A stretch of 64,000 nt of DNA from Lumnitzera littorea (Eukaryota > Streptophyta > Magnoliopsida > Myrtales > Combretaceae): NCBI GenBank assembly GCA_024138015.1, contig JAMXBB010000011.1:45904900-45968899 (forward strand). Reading direction: 5' to 3'. The first letter of the stretch is position 1, and each line of letters opens with the position of its first letter. The position numbers and the translations under genes were made by a program. The notes beneath the pieces were generated by a model that was not told the DNA's origin, ran no database searches, and worked only from the letters and a program-made list of their open reading frames with translations. Shown piece after piece: positions 36,598-48,330 of this stretch.

Positions 36598-38002
36598 TGA
36601 TTCATTTAAACTATATATATAAAAATAAATCGCAAATACTTCAGTAAGTATACTAGGTTGGAATCAAGTAATATAGAAAAGTAAGGTTGTTGATCCTTCG
36701 AAGACTAAGAAATTACTAATCCTATACTAGTTCTTATCAATTTTAAGCAATTATAATTAAATTAATTAATTTAATAATTACTCTAAAACTATTGAAAAGA
36801 AAATAACTATGAAAAAGTTAAAATTAAGCAATCAATTGAGATTTGTGGGAATATAGAATCCACCCTAGATTATGCAAATCAAATTGTTATCATATTATAT
36901 AGATTAATGGCTATAAGGTCATTCAAGCGAAATTATTATACCTTAAAACTTAAGGATTTAAACCCCTAATTAATTAGTCAGCTTCCGCATCTTTTAATTA
37001 ACAGTGGACTCTAAATTATAATCATATATCTCTTGATACTATGGTTGTCTAATGCCTTAAATCAATTATCCCTAATGTCTTAATGAATAATCAATTGCCA
37101 AACATTGCATTAATCTTTAGATAATTTTTAATTAGTTCAATTGACTTTGCTTCTACATTGATTAATCAAATCAACTAATAACTTCTAACAAACCCTATAT
37201 TAACTTTTATATCATTAGGGTTTCTAACAATTATAATCAATTATAATCAAAATCATAGAAATTGCAATCATGAATTATCTATATATTTCTTAATCCTATA
37301 ACATGAATACAATCATCATCTTAATTATCTAGAGTTTCATCTATTCTTACAAATAATTTTAGTTAGCCATGGATTTGAAAACAAAAGCACAAATATTGAT
37401 TGAAATTGCAAGGAAATTCATAATTGAAAGCATAAGTAATTCACAAAATTGCATAAAAATAATTGAAATAGATGTCACCAATTTTGTATTAGAAAGAAAT
37501 AATCTTCAATTGCAACTTCAATCTTGGTCTCCATAGCAAAAGCAATGATCAAAGTGCTTCTCTCGAAGAATTCTTTAAAAACTATCTAAAAACTATTCTA
37601 CGATTCTCAATGTCTAGGGAAAAATTTGTCTAAAAGTCCCTCTAATGATGAAACATAAGCTATTAATATGAAATTTAGGTTAGCTCACAGTGAAGTTTCT
37701 TTTTTCATGAAGGCTGGCAGTATAAGTGCATGGCTGGCATTTAGGCCACCGGTGTAAGCTTGTAAGTTGTAAGCCGACTGTTAGGTTGGTTGCCTTTAAT
37801 TTCCATTTGCATGCATTGGTTCGTATTTCATTTATTTACTTAAAATTCCTTTAAATTGTTCGTAATTCCACTCTTGAATCCTCTAATTCTTGAAATGTCC
37901 AAATGAAAATAAGTAAGTACTAATTCTTAGTGATTTCTATAAAATCTATAATAATTCTATCTTAATTTGCACTTTTAAAACATGAAAAATATGCCTTTAT
38001 CA
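36598..38002 (-). repeat. 3' LTR of the Athila element
   Basis: On the plus strand it runs TGATTCATTTAAAC to GCCTTTATCA; on the coding strand it starts TGATAAAGGCATATTTTTCA, the usual start of Athila-type LTRs. The TATA motif seen in the other LTR reads TATTAATA here (about 37680-37688). Confidence 0.92.
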
Positions 38003-38014
38003 ACTCCTCTACAC
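38003..38014 (-). other. Polypurine tract of the Athila element
   Basis: On the minus strand GTAGAGGAGT abuts the LTR start TGATAAAGG. Just upstream, GGACAAGCAAAAGTTCAAGT is a sequence typical of the 3' part of Athila-type elements. Confidence 0.65.
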
Positions 38015-39635
38015 TTGAACTTTTGCTTGTCCTTAAGCAAAATAAATAGAACTAAAGAAATCTATCATTGAAAATATAAATTTTCTAATTACTAATCTAA
38101 GACATCTAATATTTCACATTTTCAGACTCATTAATTTATAATGCCCATTGCTTTAACCAATCTGAAATATGTTATTAGAGTACTACAATTGAAATTAATC
38201 AGTTGTTCTAAAGAAAACAAATTTTAATCCAAGTGTTTAACCTAAGATTTCTATTTCAAAAGTAAATACTCGATCCTAAAAGAACAAATACCCATTTAAA
38301 CTTCACAGCTGTTAGCAAGGATATTACCCCTCTAATTATTCTGATAAACAAATTAATAAAGTAGTGAAAGCATATGGTATCTGCTTTATCCCTAAATTTT
38401 CTTCCTTTTTATTACAAGCCTTAATTGATTTCTTTATTTGCAATCAAATTTCCATTTTCCATTCCCTTTTTTTTTTTTTTAGTTCAGATACTAAACTTTT
38501 GCCTTTCTGCCTTTCTCGTTATAGTGAGTGCATTAAGTTGGCACATCTTAGGCTCATCACCTAAGTGTCTAGGTTTTAAAGAAAACCCTATGCCCCTACG
38601 AACTCTTCTTCACTTTAACATTCAAGTTATGATACTCTTAACTTAATTTCTTGAGTTATTGGAGTAAAGGCTCATGACTTTTTGAATGCTTATTAAAATT
38701 TTTCAGACATTTTTTATAGGAATCACTAAGTTTAAAGCTTCACTTACCTCTTTCAGTAAGTGTTAAAGTGCTGTTAGAACAACTAAAAAGACCATATGCT
38801 AATTAACCTTACATAGAAGTGAACCTGTTTACTTTTCACTAAAAGATTCGACTGACTTTTAAATTTCAAATTCCAAGGCTAAAAACTAGGTAAATTAGTT
38901 TCTTAAAGAATTGACTAATCAATTTTAATTGAGTACAAAAATCTCAACATTGGTGAGTAAGGCACCTTAGTGAGTTAATTATTCAAATTACAATCACATG
39001 CTATCAACAATTTCTTTGTATAATCTCTAGATTCAAAACTAGAAATTTAAGAACAAGTAAAATTCAAGATGATAGGAAAATATAACTATTTGTAAACAAA
39101 AACTGGCATCAAAATTGATATTTTTATTTCCTATAATTCCTTCCCCTTACTATAGGATAGACAGTGTCCACACTGTCTTCTATTCACTATGTAAGAGGAG
39201 ATAAAAATTCGCAGCAATAAGAAATGAAAAACTAATACTCCTCTAGATTCAGACTTTCAGCAACAATGAAAATTTCAAGTATAAGATCATTGCCACATAG
39301 AATTCATATCTGACTTGTCTCATCAAACACAAAGAAACATAAAATAACAAAGATAGCATAAAAGTGTACTAAAAAGTACATAGTAGAGCTAATGATCTAG
39401 AGTTACCCAAACGGATGGGTATTGAATAAAAATAACCAAATAGCTCAATAAAAGAAAAAGAGAAGAAAAGAAAAGAAAAATAAAAATAAAATAAAACATT
39501 AGAAAAGCACGCAAATATCTAATTGTCTTTGCTAGTGCTACTACTCTTAGGACTAGAAGTCTCATAATGGAACTGCTTTGCAGCTGTTGGTTAAAAACAT
39601 GAGATAACAGACTTCAACATATTAAACATAGTAGT
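38015..39635 (-). other. Athila 3' untranslated region, no gene recognised
   Basis: AT-rich sequence between the extra ORF and the polypurine tract. Small ORFs at 38364-38646 are T-rich noise. Long non-coding 3' regions are usual in this lineage. Confidence 0.5.
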
Positions 39636-40653
39636 TCAGAAATTCTTAGTCTTCTTCCTTTCTTTCCTAATTTCATCCTGGATTTCTCTAATTTCAGTAC
39701 TCAATTGTTCATAACTGCTATTTAGAGGATGAGATGAAGTAGATGCTTTAGCAGCAGAAGGAGGATTTTTAGGAATATCCTCATCATCAACAAGATGAGG
39801 CCTATTATTTATCTTGACCAATCCTTCAACCCCTAAATGGTGTAGCAGAAATAGGTTTACATGGGATACCATCGTCCCCCTCTAGCTTATGAAAAAGCCC
39901 TATACTCTTTAATTATGTAGTAATATACCTACTACAAAAGATAACCTGTGTCCTAGTATCATCAAACTGCCTATAGATAAAATTTGCTATCTCTACTCTC
40001 GGATTTATTTGATATTTAGAAATCATACTATATAGATAAAACATGTCGAAACTGGTTATCTTACTATGGCTGGTCTTCTTACAGTTGAGAATCTGAGCAG
40101 GGATATGGTGGAGTAGACTATGCTCTACTGCTGAGAAAGTCATGGTAAGTGACTTTGAAGGTATAAAATCGTCTTGCCTGGGATGAATCAACCAGAACCA
40201 AAGTCGTTCAGTAGACATATCACTAGGCTAAGAGTTAGGTAAAATAACTTCCTCCTCCTCATATAAACCTAGAAAATAGCCAATTTGACTCAATTCAATG
40301 ACATGAATTTCTCCATAAACCTGAAATGTAAAAGTGGACATACGCCCACTTCTCTCCTGTTGCAAAATGGGTAAAAAATCAATGGTTAGATTTCTATAAG
40401 TAGGTTCTTTTACCTCAAATAACCAAAATTATGTTTTATCAGGAACCATCTGTTGGATTCTTTCATCCATTCCATACTCTTGCAAAATAGTCAAATCCAG
40501 ATATTGCTAATTCATGAATGTCATTCGTTGTAGCTTCCTGCTTCGCTCCTTATCATACTCCTAATGTGAGAGTAGATTGCTGCCCAAACTTTTGGATGAT
40601 GAAGCGATTGCCATTTTTTGTTTCTTTCTTGGTTGCATCTTCTTAAGCGGCAT
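39636..40653 (-). pseudogene. Athila downstream ORF (putative plant transposon protein / env-position ORF)
   Basis: Athila elements carry an extra ORF after integrase, in the env position but of unproven function. Here it starts at the ATG at 40653 (MPLKKMQPRKKQK, basic N-terminus). It follows a single frame to about 39860 through FWLFEVKEPTYRNLTIDFLP, TFQVYGEIHVIELSQIGYF, RLWFWLIHPRQDDFIPSKSL and TSFDMFYLYSMISKYQINP. These are typical of the plant transposon-protein domain that classifies moving-arm elements of this type. Five or six in-frame stops occur, nearly all TAG or TAA one transition from Gln or Trp. A frameshift near 39860 leads into a charged C-terminal tail (YEQLSTEIREIQDEIRKERK, likely coiled coil). 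I see no signal peptide or membrane anchor. Confidence 0.75.
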
Positions 40654-41149
40654 GGTAGATGCAAAATCACAGATCTGTAAAGAACAATGAAAATGTGTGT
40701 AGAAAGAAGTAAAGAGATTAAGTATATGAGGTTATGGGTGTACGGGAGAGGGAGAGTTTGAGAGAAATCTAGAAAGAGAGAGAGAGAAAAACTAGAGAGA
40801 GAATTTAGGAGAAAAAAGTGAGTGAGGAGAGAGAGAAAACTGACGACATGCTTTTAAAAGCATTGTACGTTGGCACTTACATTTGTATGCTAGCGGTATA
40901 CATTGCCGGTTGATAGGCTAGCAGTCTTGAATTCAAATTTTGCGCTTTTATCCTTTTTTTTTTTTCTTTAGGCTAGTAGCCTTCATACCAATGGCTAGCC
41001 TAATTTTTTTTTATAAATAAATAAAAATTAACTAATAATGAATAAAAAGAATAATAATAAAAAAATTAAATTTGGTTAGACATGGGTTGCTTCCTATGAA
41101 ACACTTAGTTTATAGTTGCTAGCCTGACTTTTCCTATCTTACTGTAGGC

Positions 41150-42330
41150 CCTCGCTCACCACCATAGTAGTGTCACTATCCATGTTTTCTCCTTCAAAAT
41201 AATGTTTAAGGAAATGACCATTTACCTTAAAAGTGCGATTGTCTCTTGCCTTTAACTCAACTATACTATAAGGAAAAGCATTAGCTATTTCAAATGGTCT
41301 AGACCATCGAGATTTTAACTTACCTAGGAATAATTACAGTTGAGAGTTGTATAATAATACTTTCTGACCAGGCACGGACTCTCGCTATTGCATGTTCCTA
41401 TCATGCCCTCGCTTGGCTCTCTCCTTGTAGATCTTAGTGTTTTCATAAGCTTCTTCTCTGATCTCATATAAGTGGTTCAATTGGAGCAATTGTTTTTCAC
41501 CTGTAGCTTGTAAATCAAGATTATGGTATTTTATGGCCCAATAGGTCTTGTGCTTGAGCTCTACAGGTAGGTGGCATGATTTACCATAAACAATTTTGTA
41601 TGGAGACATTCCTATAGGGGTTTTTAAAGTTGTCCTATAAGCCCACAATGCATCATCGAGTTTTAGAGACCAGTCTTTCCTAAATGCATTGACAGTCTTT
41701 TCTAGGATACGATTTATCTCCCTATTGGAAACCTCAACTTGCCCACAAGTTTGTGGATGATACGGGGTAGTAAGTTTATGAGTGACTCCATATTTTGTTA
41801 ATAGTTTTTGAAATTGCCTATTGCAAAAATGTAACCCCCCATCACTTATAATAGCCTTGGGTACCCCAAACCTAGAAAAAATGTTCTTTATAAAAAATTT
41901 AATTACTATTCTAGCATCATTAGTTTGTAGAGCTACTACTTCTACCCATTTCGAAACATAATCTACTTCTAGAAGTATATTTTTGTTTGAAAAAGATAAA
42001 GGGAAAGGGCCCATGAAGTCTATTCCCCATACATCAAAATGCTCAATTACTAGAATGCTATTTTGTGGTAATTCATGTCTCCTAGAAATATTCTCGGTCT
42101 TTTGGTATTGAGCACAAGACATAACATAATTTCTGCAATCACTAAACAAACTAGGCCAATAAAATCCACAAGACAAAATTTTAGCTGCAGTTCTTTCCAC
42201 ACCAAAGTGGCCTCCTGCTTCTTTAGAATGATAGTGTTGAATTATACTAAGCTATTTTGTTTTAGGTACACAACGTCTAATTACTTAGTCAGTACAGCTT
42301 TTAAAAAGATATGGTTAATCCTAGAAATAA
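41150..42330 (-). pseudogene. pol: Athila integrase, 271-codon open core
   Basis: Integrase inserts the element cDNA into the host chromosome. The zinc-binding HHCC region starts at about 42240 (HYHSKEAGGHFGV) after a TAG at about 42253 and continues CGFYWPSLF...CAQYQK. The catalytic triad is present: Asp in DVWGIDFMGPF, Asp in KAIISDGGLHFCN, and Glu in GQVEVSNREINRI, about 35 residues after the second Asp. An open frame of 271 codons covers 41385-42200. After a stop at about 41384 the C-terminal tail can still be read (KVLLYNSQL, then LKSRWSRPFEIANAFPYS, then NRTFKVNGHFLKHYF). This is the best-preserved gene in the window. The N-terminal stop and the tail stop make a normal polyprotein impossible. 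Confidence 0.9.
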
Positions 42331-42389
42331 AATTTCGTGTCATGTAAAAACTTCTTTTTCTTTTGAAATGAGAAATTGTATGGTATGAT

Positions 42390-42993
42390 TTTACTAACCC
42401 GGTAATTAACTATATCAGCATACCAAGGTAATCCTCGAATCTCTACTACATACAATTGTTCATCAGGGAATTTTTCATTAATAGGTGGCTCTAAACACTT
42501 CAATTGTAATTGAGATAAATGATAAGCAATTACATTTTCAGTTCCCTTTGTATCTCTAATTTTAAGGTCAAATTCTTACAGTAATAAGATCCATTGAATT
42601 AACCTAAGTTTAGCATCAACTTTAGCAAACAAATATTTCAAAGCAGTATGCTCTACGTATACTATGATTTTAGAACCTATGAAATAAGGTTTAAACTTGT
42701 CACAAGCGAATATAACTGCTAAAAGTTCTTTCTCTATCGTAGCATAGTTTTTTTTGTACCTCATTTAAAGTTCTACTTACATAGTATATAACATGGAATA
42801 ACTTACCTTTCCTCTACCCAAGTACTGCTCTTATAGCATAGTCACTAGCATCATACATTATCTCGAAAGGAAGCTCCTAATCTAGTGCAACGATCACTAA
42901 TGTTGAATAAGCTTCTCTTTTAATAGATTGAATGCCTACAAATAGCTGTCATAAAAAAACAAAGGTAGAATCTTTTTCAAGTAAATTGCAAAG
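42390..42993 (-). pseudogene. pol: Athila RNase H, catalytic positions changed
   Basis: RNase H removes the RNA template during reverse transcription. The domain begins where the solo LTR insertion ends (RPLCNLLEKDSTFVF at about 42990) and continues EIMYDASDYAIRAVLG, NYATIEKELLAVIFACDKF, YVEHTALKYLFAKVDAKLRL and KGTENVIAYHLSQLQ. Compared with the family, Asp in the T-D-H motif is Glu, and Asp in V-A-D-H-L is Tyr. Stops at about 42763 and 42575 split the frame. Enzyme activity is not expected. Its upstream partner, the reverse transcriptase, lies beyond 46623. Confidence 0.85.
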
Positions 42994-42998
42994 AGGTC
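42994..42998. repeat. Target-site duplication AGGTC, left copy of insert 42999-46623
   Basis: AGGTC here and at 46624-46628 flank the insert. The duplicated bases fall in the Arg-Pro codons between Athila reverse transcriptase and RNase H, and removal restores the expected order KISRP-LCNLLEKD. Confidence 0.8.
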
Positions 42999-43665
42999 TT
43001 ATAAACCCTGTGAATCTAACCTTTTAAGTATTGAATCAAATCTCTAAACTGTAGATGATTTCTTAAAGTCAATAGAGCCAATAAGATTTAAAACCAATTA
43101 AAATCTCGATTTAAAACCTAAAGTGAATATGAAAAACCCTAAATTATCAATTGAACCTCTAATCATACACGAAGACCCTAAAACTTCAAGTATATGTAAC
43201 TGCAAAAGTTAACCTTGAACCTCATCAAAACCCTAAGATAATAATTGAAGAGTTAATTGCGTATGAATATATTAAATCCTAAATGTATAAAAACACTAGA
43301 GATTGTGCCTTGAAGTAATAAAAATCCTAAAACTATAACTTTAAGGATATAAAAGCACTAATTCACCATAATTTACCCTAAAACCTTAAGTGATAATATA
43401 TCCTCCATATTTTTTCATTTCATTAGTAAACGACTAAAGATAACTTTCAATCATGCATAAATATTTAGAATACTTAAGTGATCCCTTAGAAACTAAGATA
43501 TTACATCCTAGATCATATTTATCTTCTAAGTATATAACTAGGTTAATATTACATAGAGTTAGGGGTTTAGTTGATGCTTAAGTTAAATGTAGTAAACCTT
43601 AATATCCTAAATGATACTTTTCATGATAATTATATAAAGTAGCATACCAAATGATGTTTCTAGGA

Positions 43666-43673
43666 TATAAATA
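43666..43673 (+). promoter_or_regulatory. TATA box in solo-LTR-like insert
   Basis: TATAAATA lies about 670 bp from the left end, matching the position of the same octamer in the other plus-oriented LTRs. Confidence 0.5.
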
Positions 43674-44199
43674 CTTAGAGAAAGATCTCATTATCTATTT
43701 TTACTAATTATTTCAAGAAACCCCACATTTCCTTTCCTTTCCTTAATTTTCTTCCTAATTTTTCTTAATTACTTCATTATGAGCATTCAAATTACATGCA
43801 ATTCTAAGAGAGTTGACTAAGTCAACATTTGACCAAGTCAACACATTGATAAATTTAACAAATGTCATTATCATCTAGAATTCTCTTCTCCTTTCTAATG
43901 ATTTCTTCTCTTTTCTTTTGGATTTTTCTTCTCTTTCTCCTCTCTTCTTTGCTGTCCACATCCCCTCTCATCTAGACCCCACTCATTTCTTTTTGAAAAC
44001 ACAAATTAAGACAACAAAACACTCTCTTCTTCCCCTTCTCAAACCGTAAAACCCCCTTTTGCTCCTTATTCTCATATTCTTTCAACACTTCACTTTCACA
44101 ATTTCTACTCACATAAATCAAGGAGAAAGAGGTATGTTATCATTTGATTATCTATATTATGTAGTAGTTAGTTGTGTAAGCTAAGTTAGTATAGAAAGT

Positions 44200-44760
44200 T
44201 GGTATGATATGGGTATACATGTTGTTAGAAGTGGAAGCTCCATATACATGTGTAGAAGAGTAGGAATCTTTATAAAATGGAAGAAGAAGATGCATGTGTA
44301 TATGTCTTTAAGTATGTGTACATAAGGGTATACTTGAGAAATACATGTATAAAGCCCTTTGTACATAAGTATCTATTATATACATAACCTAAAATAAGGC
44401 ATATACTAACTATACATACATATATCATGCTAAATATACCCTTAAAATACAAAAAGATGAAATTTCAGAAGCTTTCTTAAGAGAGTAAATAAGGCATACG
44501 AAAATACGTATAAAAATATGTATGCCATCGTATGTGTATATGGGTATATGTAATAGTACATAAGTATACATATTAGTATGTTAGAAGTATAGGTATGTAT
44601 ATAACCTATGTATGAGTACATAAGGATATATATATATTTATACGTAAAGAATGATTACATAAGCCATGACATCAGCAAATGATTACATAAGTTATAACAT
44701 AAGCAAATAATTACATAAGCGATTGATGATGTAAGCAATGACATAAGCATAGGTTTATAA
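44200..44760. repeat. Simple-sequence tracts rich in TACATA/ACATAAG
   Basis: From 44200 to 44640 the sequence is dominated by TATACATA/GTATGTATA words. From 44647 to 44750 about four copies of a 24-bp-like unit AATGATTACATAAGC-x-ATGACATAAGCA follow. Both lie within the solo-LTR-like insert. Confidence 0.6.
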
Positions 44761-46623
44761 AATAAGAAATGAGAAGAGTACATAAGAATTAGGTATATAA
44801 ATTAGTAAACCCTAATACACTTCCTAAATTAGATTAAACTTAATTAAGTACATGAATTAGTAATACCAATGTAAAATTTCCTAAGTGTTAGAATCTAATA
44901 GTTAAGTCAATCATTAAGTACTAAAATAAGATATAAACATAAGCAATAAGAATAATTAAAATTCAATAAGTTAAAATTTCAATAAGTTTAGCCCATATCA
45001 TAAAATATGGGTCTTAACGTCCAAAATGGACATTACCGTGTGAACGTGCATCCGAAAATAATGAAAAATGACTATAAGTTCGCAAATATCGGAATTAGAA
45101 TGAAAAATTTACTAAATACATAAAGGAAGTCTTATAACTTACAAATATAAGAAAATAGTTACTATTAATCTCATTGAATATGGTAACCCTATATACATTA
45201 TACTTGGGTTATATTGAGGGAAAACTAGATAAACTACAATAGACTTTTAGTTAACTAAGGAGTTTGACTTCTTAGAATACTTATAAGTTTTATTATTTTG
45301 ACATAGGCATTCAATATCGAATTCTAAAAACCCCAAAGGTTTGGAGAATTAGTAATAATCCAGGTGAGGGAGTTCTAACGACCTGCTACTTGTTTATGCG
45401 TGTTACTTGTATGAGGTTTTACTGCTTGCTATTGCTTGTATGTTTGAATGACTGCTTTGCTTGTTTGCTATCATTTGTGTGATCACCTTTTTAAATTAAT
45501 AAATATAAGTATCAGACCAAAATAACCAATTATACTTGTCAAATGTTTATGACCCGGTAAAGGTATGAATGGAGAGTGTTAGCTTTGCAAAAATCTTGAG
45601 AAAAGTGTTTTTGGAAAAAGCTTTTCTACTCTTAAACATGTTTTTGTATGATCTCTATAAGAGCTCATGGAGCCATAAATAATATTTTAACGTTATGGAA
45701 AAACTAGCATGGGATCTCCAATTGATAGCGAGAGGACTCGCTTTATTGTACCTGTAAGGCCTTAGATAATTTTGGTTGTCAGAGGACTCGCATGTTTGTG
45801 CCCAAGCAGCCTTAGATGATGGATAATCCTAGTTTAGGATCCACCTATTTGGATTGGAATTTTTTTCTCAACTAGGGTAATAGTCGAGTGTTGCTTAGAG
45901 GGGTGGTGCCCCTAGGTAGCCTCATGCGGCTAAGCCGATGTGCCCTGTATGGTTAAGTACAGGGGATAATCGAAGTATAGATGATGTAATTCTACACCTT
46001 CCATAGTTTTCGATTCCTATGGATGTGTTGCTTGCATTCGTTGCGCTTATATTCATTTTGTATGTAGATAGCTTGCTTGCTTGCATGTGTGATAATAATG
46101 TGTAATAACTTGCTTGAATGGTGGTGGTAAGGGACAAATTCACTAAGCTGTTTCATGCTCATTCCCCCTTAGTTTCCTTTGCAGGTTTACTTACAATGGG
46201 ATTGGGATATGTCTTGAGTACTGAGTGCAAGATGAAGATATGTATACTAGTATTAGAAGTAGCTGAGTACTCTTTAGATGATACATAAACATCCTTTGTA
46301 GAAAATATTTATATATTAGAATTTAATATAATTTAATTTTTATTGCAATTTTCTAATGTTGGTATATCTTGTCTTATTATTTGGTAGGGGATACCGATTT
46401 TCTGCGGCTCTAAGGAATTGTGGGATATCTGATATCTATAGTTATTTATATTTTTATGTTATGTTATGTTACAATAAATTAATTACTTGAAAATTAGTAA
46501 TCTTAGTGATTTATTATTTAAAGTCTTGCAATTTTTGACTTGCAAGGCGGTTTTTATATCATAGGTACACACATGTTATGTAAATTTTAGGTAATTCTAC
46601 TAAGCCCCCTTTAGGGTCCTGAT

Positions 46624-47690
46624 AGGTCTAGAGATTTTAGAGAAGTCCTTGATAAATCTCTTGTAGAAGCCAGCATGCCCTAGGAAGCTCCTGACTTCTT
46701 TGACTGAAGTAGGTGGTGGTAACTTCTTTATTATCTCTACTTTGGCTCTGTCAACTTCAATCTCCTTTTTCGATACCTTGTGACTTAAGACTATTCCCTC
46801 TCTTACCATAAAATGACATTTTTGCTAGTTCAAAAGTAGATTAGTCTCTTTGCACCTTTTAAGCATACAACCTAAATTAGTTACACATAAATCAAATGAC
46901 TTCTTAAAGACAAAGAAGTCATCCATAAATATTTCAATAAAATCTTCTAACATGTTAGAAAATATAAACATCATGCATCTTTGAAAAGTTGCGAGTGCAT
47001 TACAGAAACCGAATGCCATTTTCCTAAAGGCAAAAGTGCCATAAGGACATGTAAAAGTGGTTTTCTCCTGGTCCTTAGGTATGATATGAATTTGATTGTA
47101 ACAAGAATATCTATCTAAAAAACAATAATAATCATGCCTTAAAAGTTTTTCTAACATCTAATCTATGAAAGGGAGGAGGGAGTGGTCTTTACGAGTGGCA
47201 TCATTCAGTTTTCTATAATCTATGCAAACTCTCAACCTGGTCATAGTGCGAATAGGGATTAACTCATTAACCTCATTTTTAACCACAGTTATGCCACCCT
47301 TTTTTGGCACTACTTGAATGGGATTAACCCACTTACTATCTAAGATAGGGTAGATAATACCTCCATCCAGCAATGTGAGTACCTCTTTCTTCACTACCTC
47401 CTTGAGAGTTGGGTTGAGTTGTCTCTGTGGTTGTACCGTAGGTTTGCACTCAGCTTCAAGTAATATCTTATGAGTGTAAATTAAGGGACTAATCCCCTTT
47501 ATATCGACAATGGTCCACTCGATGGCCTTTTGATGCTCTCTCAGAACTCCTAGAAGTTGTTTCTCTTAGTCATCTGTCAAAGAGGAGGAGATAATTATTG
47601 GCAAAGTATCATTTGTTCCAAGATAAGCATATTTTAAATGACTAGGTAAAGGTTTAAGTTCAAGCACCGAGGGTTCTGTCAATGTTAGAA
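46624..47690 (-). pseudogene. pol: Athila reverse transcriptase, two in-frame stops
   Basis: Reverse transcriptase copies the element RNA. It reads from the linker (ILLEAECKPTVQPQRQLNP near 47450), through VNPIQVVPKKGGITVV (about 47330) and RLRVCIDYRKLNDATRKDH (about 47210), to the active-site motif FMDD at about 46925. The C-terminal part is SFLGHAGFYKRFIKDFSKI near 46660. Stops occur at 47158-47160 (in place of Gln before MLEKL) and at about 46822 (after NLLLN, in place of Trp). Both are single transitions. The frame is otherwise continuous, and the catalytic Asp pair is kept. It is cut off from RNase H by the insertion at 46623. Confidence 0.9.
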
Positions 47691-48330
47691 CTAGCTTCTA
47701 CTCACTGGTGCCTAGTTCTTCATAGTATCGAGCTTTGATTTTTGACACCTGTTCCTTACCTTCTTCTTCAAGCTCATCGTCATCGCTCCAATCATCCAGA
47801 TCCTTAAGAACTGATTCCATAGTATCCAACCCTCTCTTTTTCTTCTTTAGACTCACATGTAATCTCATCAAACATGTCAATAGTGTAATAAGATTTGCAA
47901 TCATCAAAATGCTTTATGGCTTCATAAACATTAAAAGTTACCTTATCATCCATAACTCTTAAAGTCAGCTTACCTTGTTCCACATCTATCAACGCCTTAC
48001 CTATTGCAAGAAATGGTTTACCCAGGATCATAGGTACCTCTTTGTCTTCTTCCATCTCCAAGACTATAAAGTCAACTAGGAAGATAAATTTGTCTACCTT
48101 CACCAAGACATTTTCAACAATACCTTTTGGGTATTTGATACTCCTATCATCAAGTTGCAGGGTGACATGAGTTTCCTTGATATCTCCATGTCCCAGCTTC
48201 TTGAAAATAGGTAAGGGCATTAAATTTATACTTGCACCTAAATCAATAAGAACCTTATCAAAATGAAAATTTCTTATAATGCAAGGAACAGTAAAACTCC
48301 TTTGATCTCTTTGTTTTCTAGGTAGGGTGG
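47691..48330 (-). pseudogene. pol: Athila aspartic protease region
   Basis: This protease processes the Gag-Pol polyprotein. The active-site motif LIDLGASINLMPLPIF lies at about 48210-48260, and Asp-Leu-Gly is the usual form in this lineage. The fold continues through HVTLQLDDRSIKYPKGIVEN, FIVLEMEEDKEVPMILGKPF and KALIDVEQGKLTLRV. The frame is open for 138 codons downstream of the motif (47804-48220). Near 47830 the reading switches frame into an acidic linker (DDWSDDDELEEEGKEQV), indicating a one-base indel before the reverse transcriptase. Confidence 0.87.

Larger units (their letters stand above)
42999..46623 (+). mobile_element. Solo-LTR-like insertion, 3.6 kb, Tekay/Del-like layout
   Basis: It begins TTATAAACCCTGTGAATC and ends CCCTTTAGGGTCCTGAT between AGGTC duplications. 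The ends are degenerate compared with TG...CA but keep the inverted ACCCT core. There is no coding sequence, no internal region and no second LTR. The layout resembles the solo LTR at 18007: TATAAATA at 43666-43673, a leader, a stretch of TGCTTG/TGTTTG words, then CCTTTGCAGGTTTAC near the end (compare CCTTTTGCAGGTTCTGA at 20495-20512). A solo LTR of a diverged chromovirus is the best reading; a non-LTR explanation is not excluded. ORFs inside (44181-44452, 45922-46143) are unsupported. Confidence 0.65.

Noticed and set aside
44181..44452. Two minus-strand ORFs of about 60 codons
   Set aside because: They arise from TACATA-type simple sequence inside the solo-LTR-like insert.
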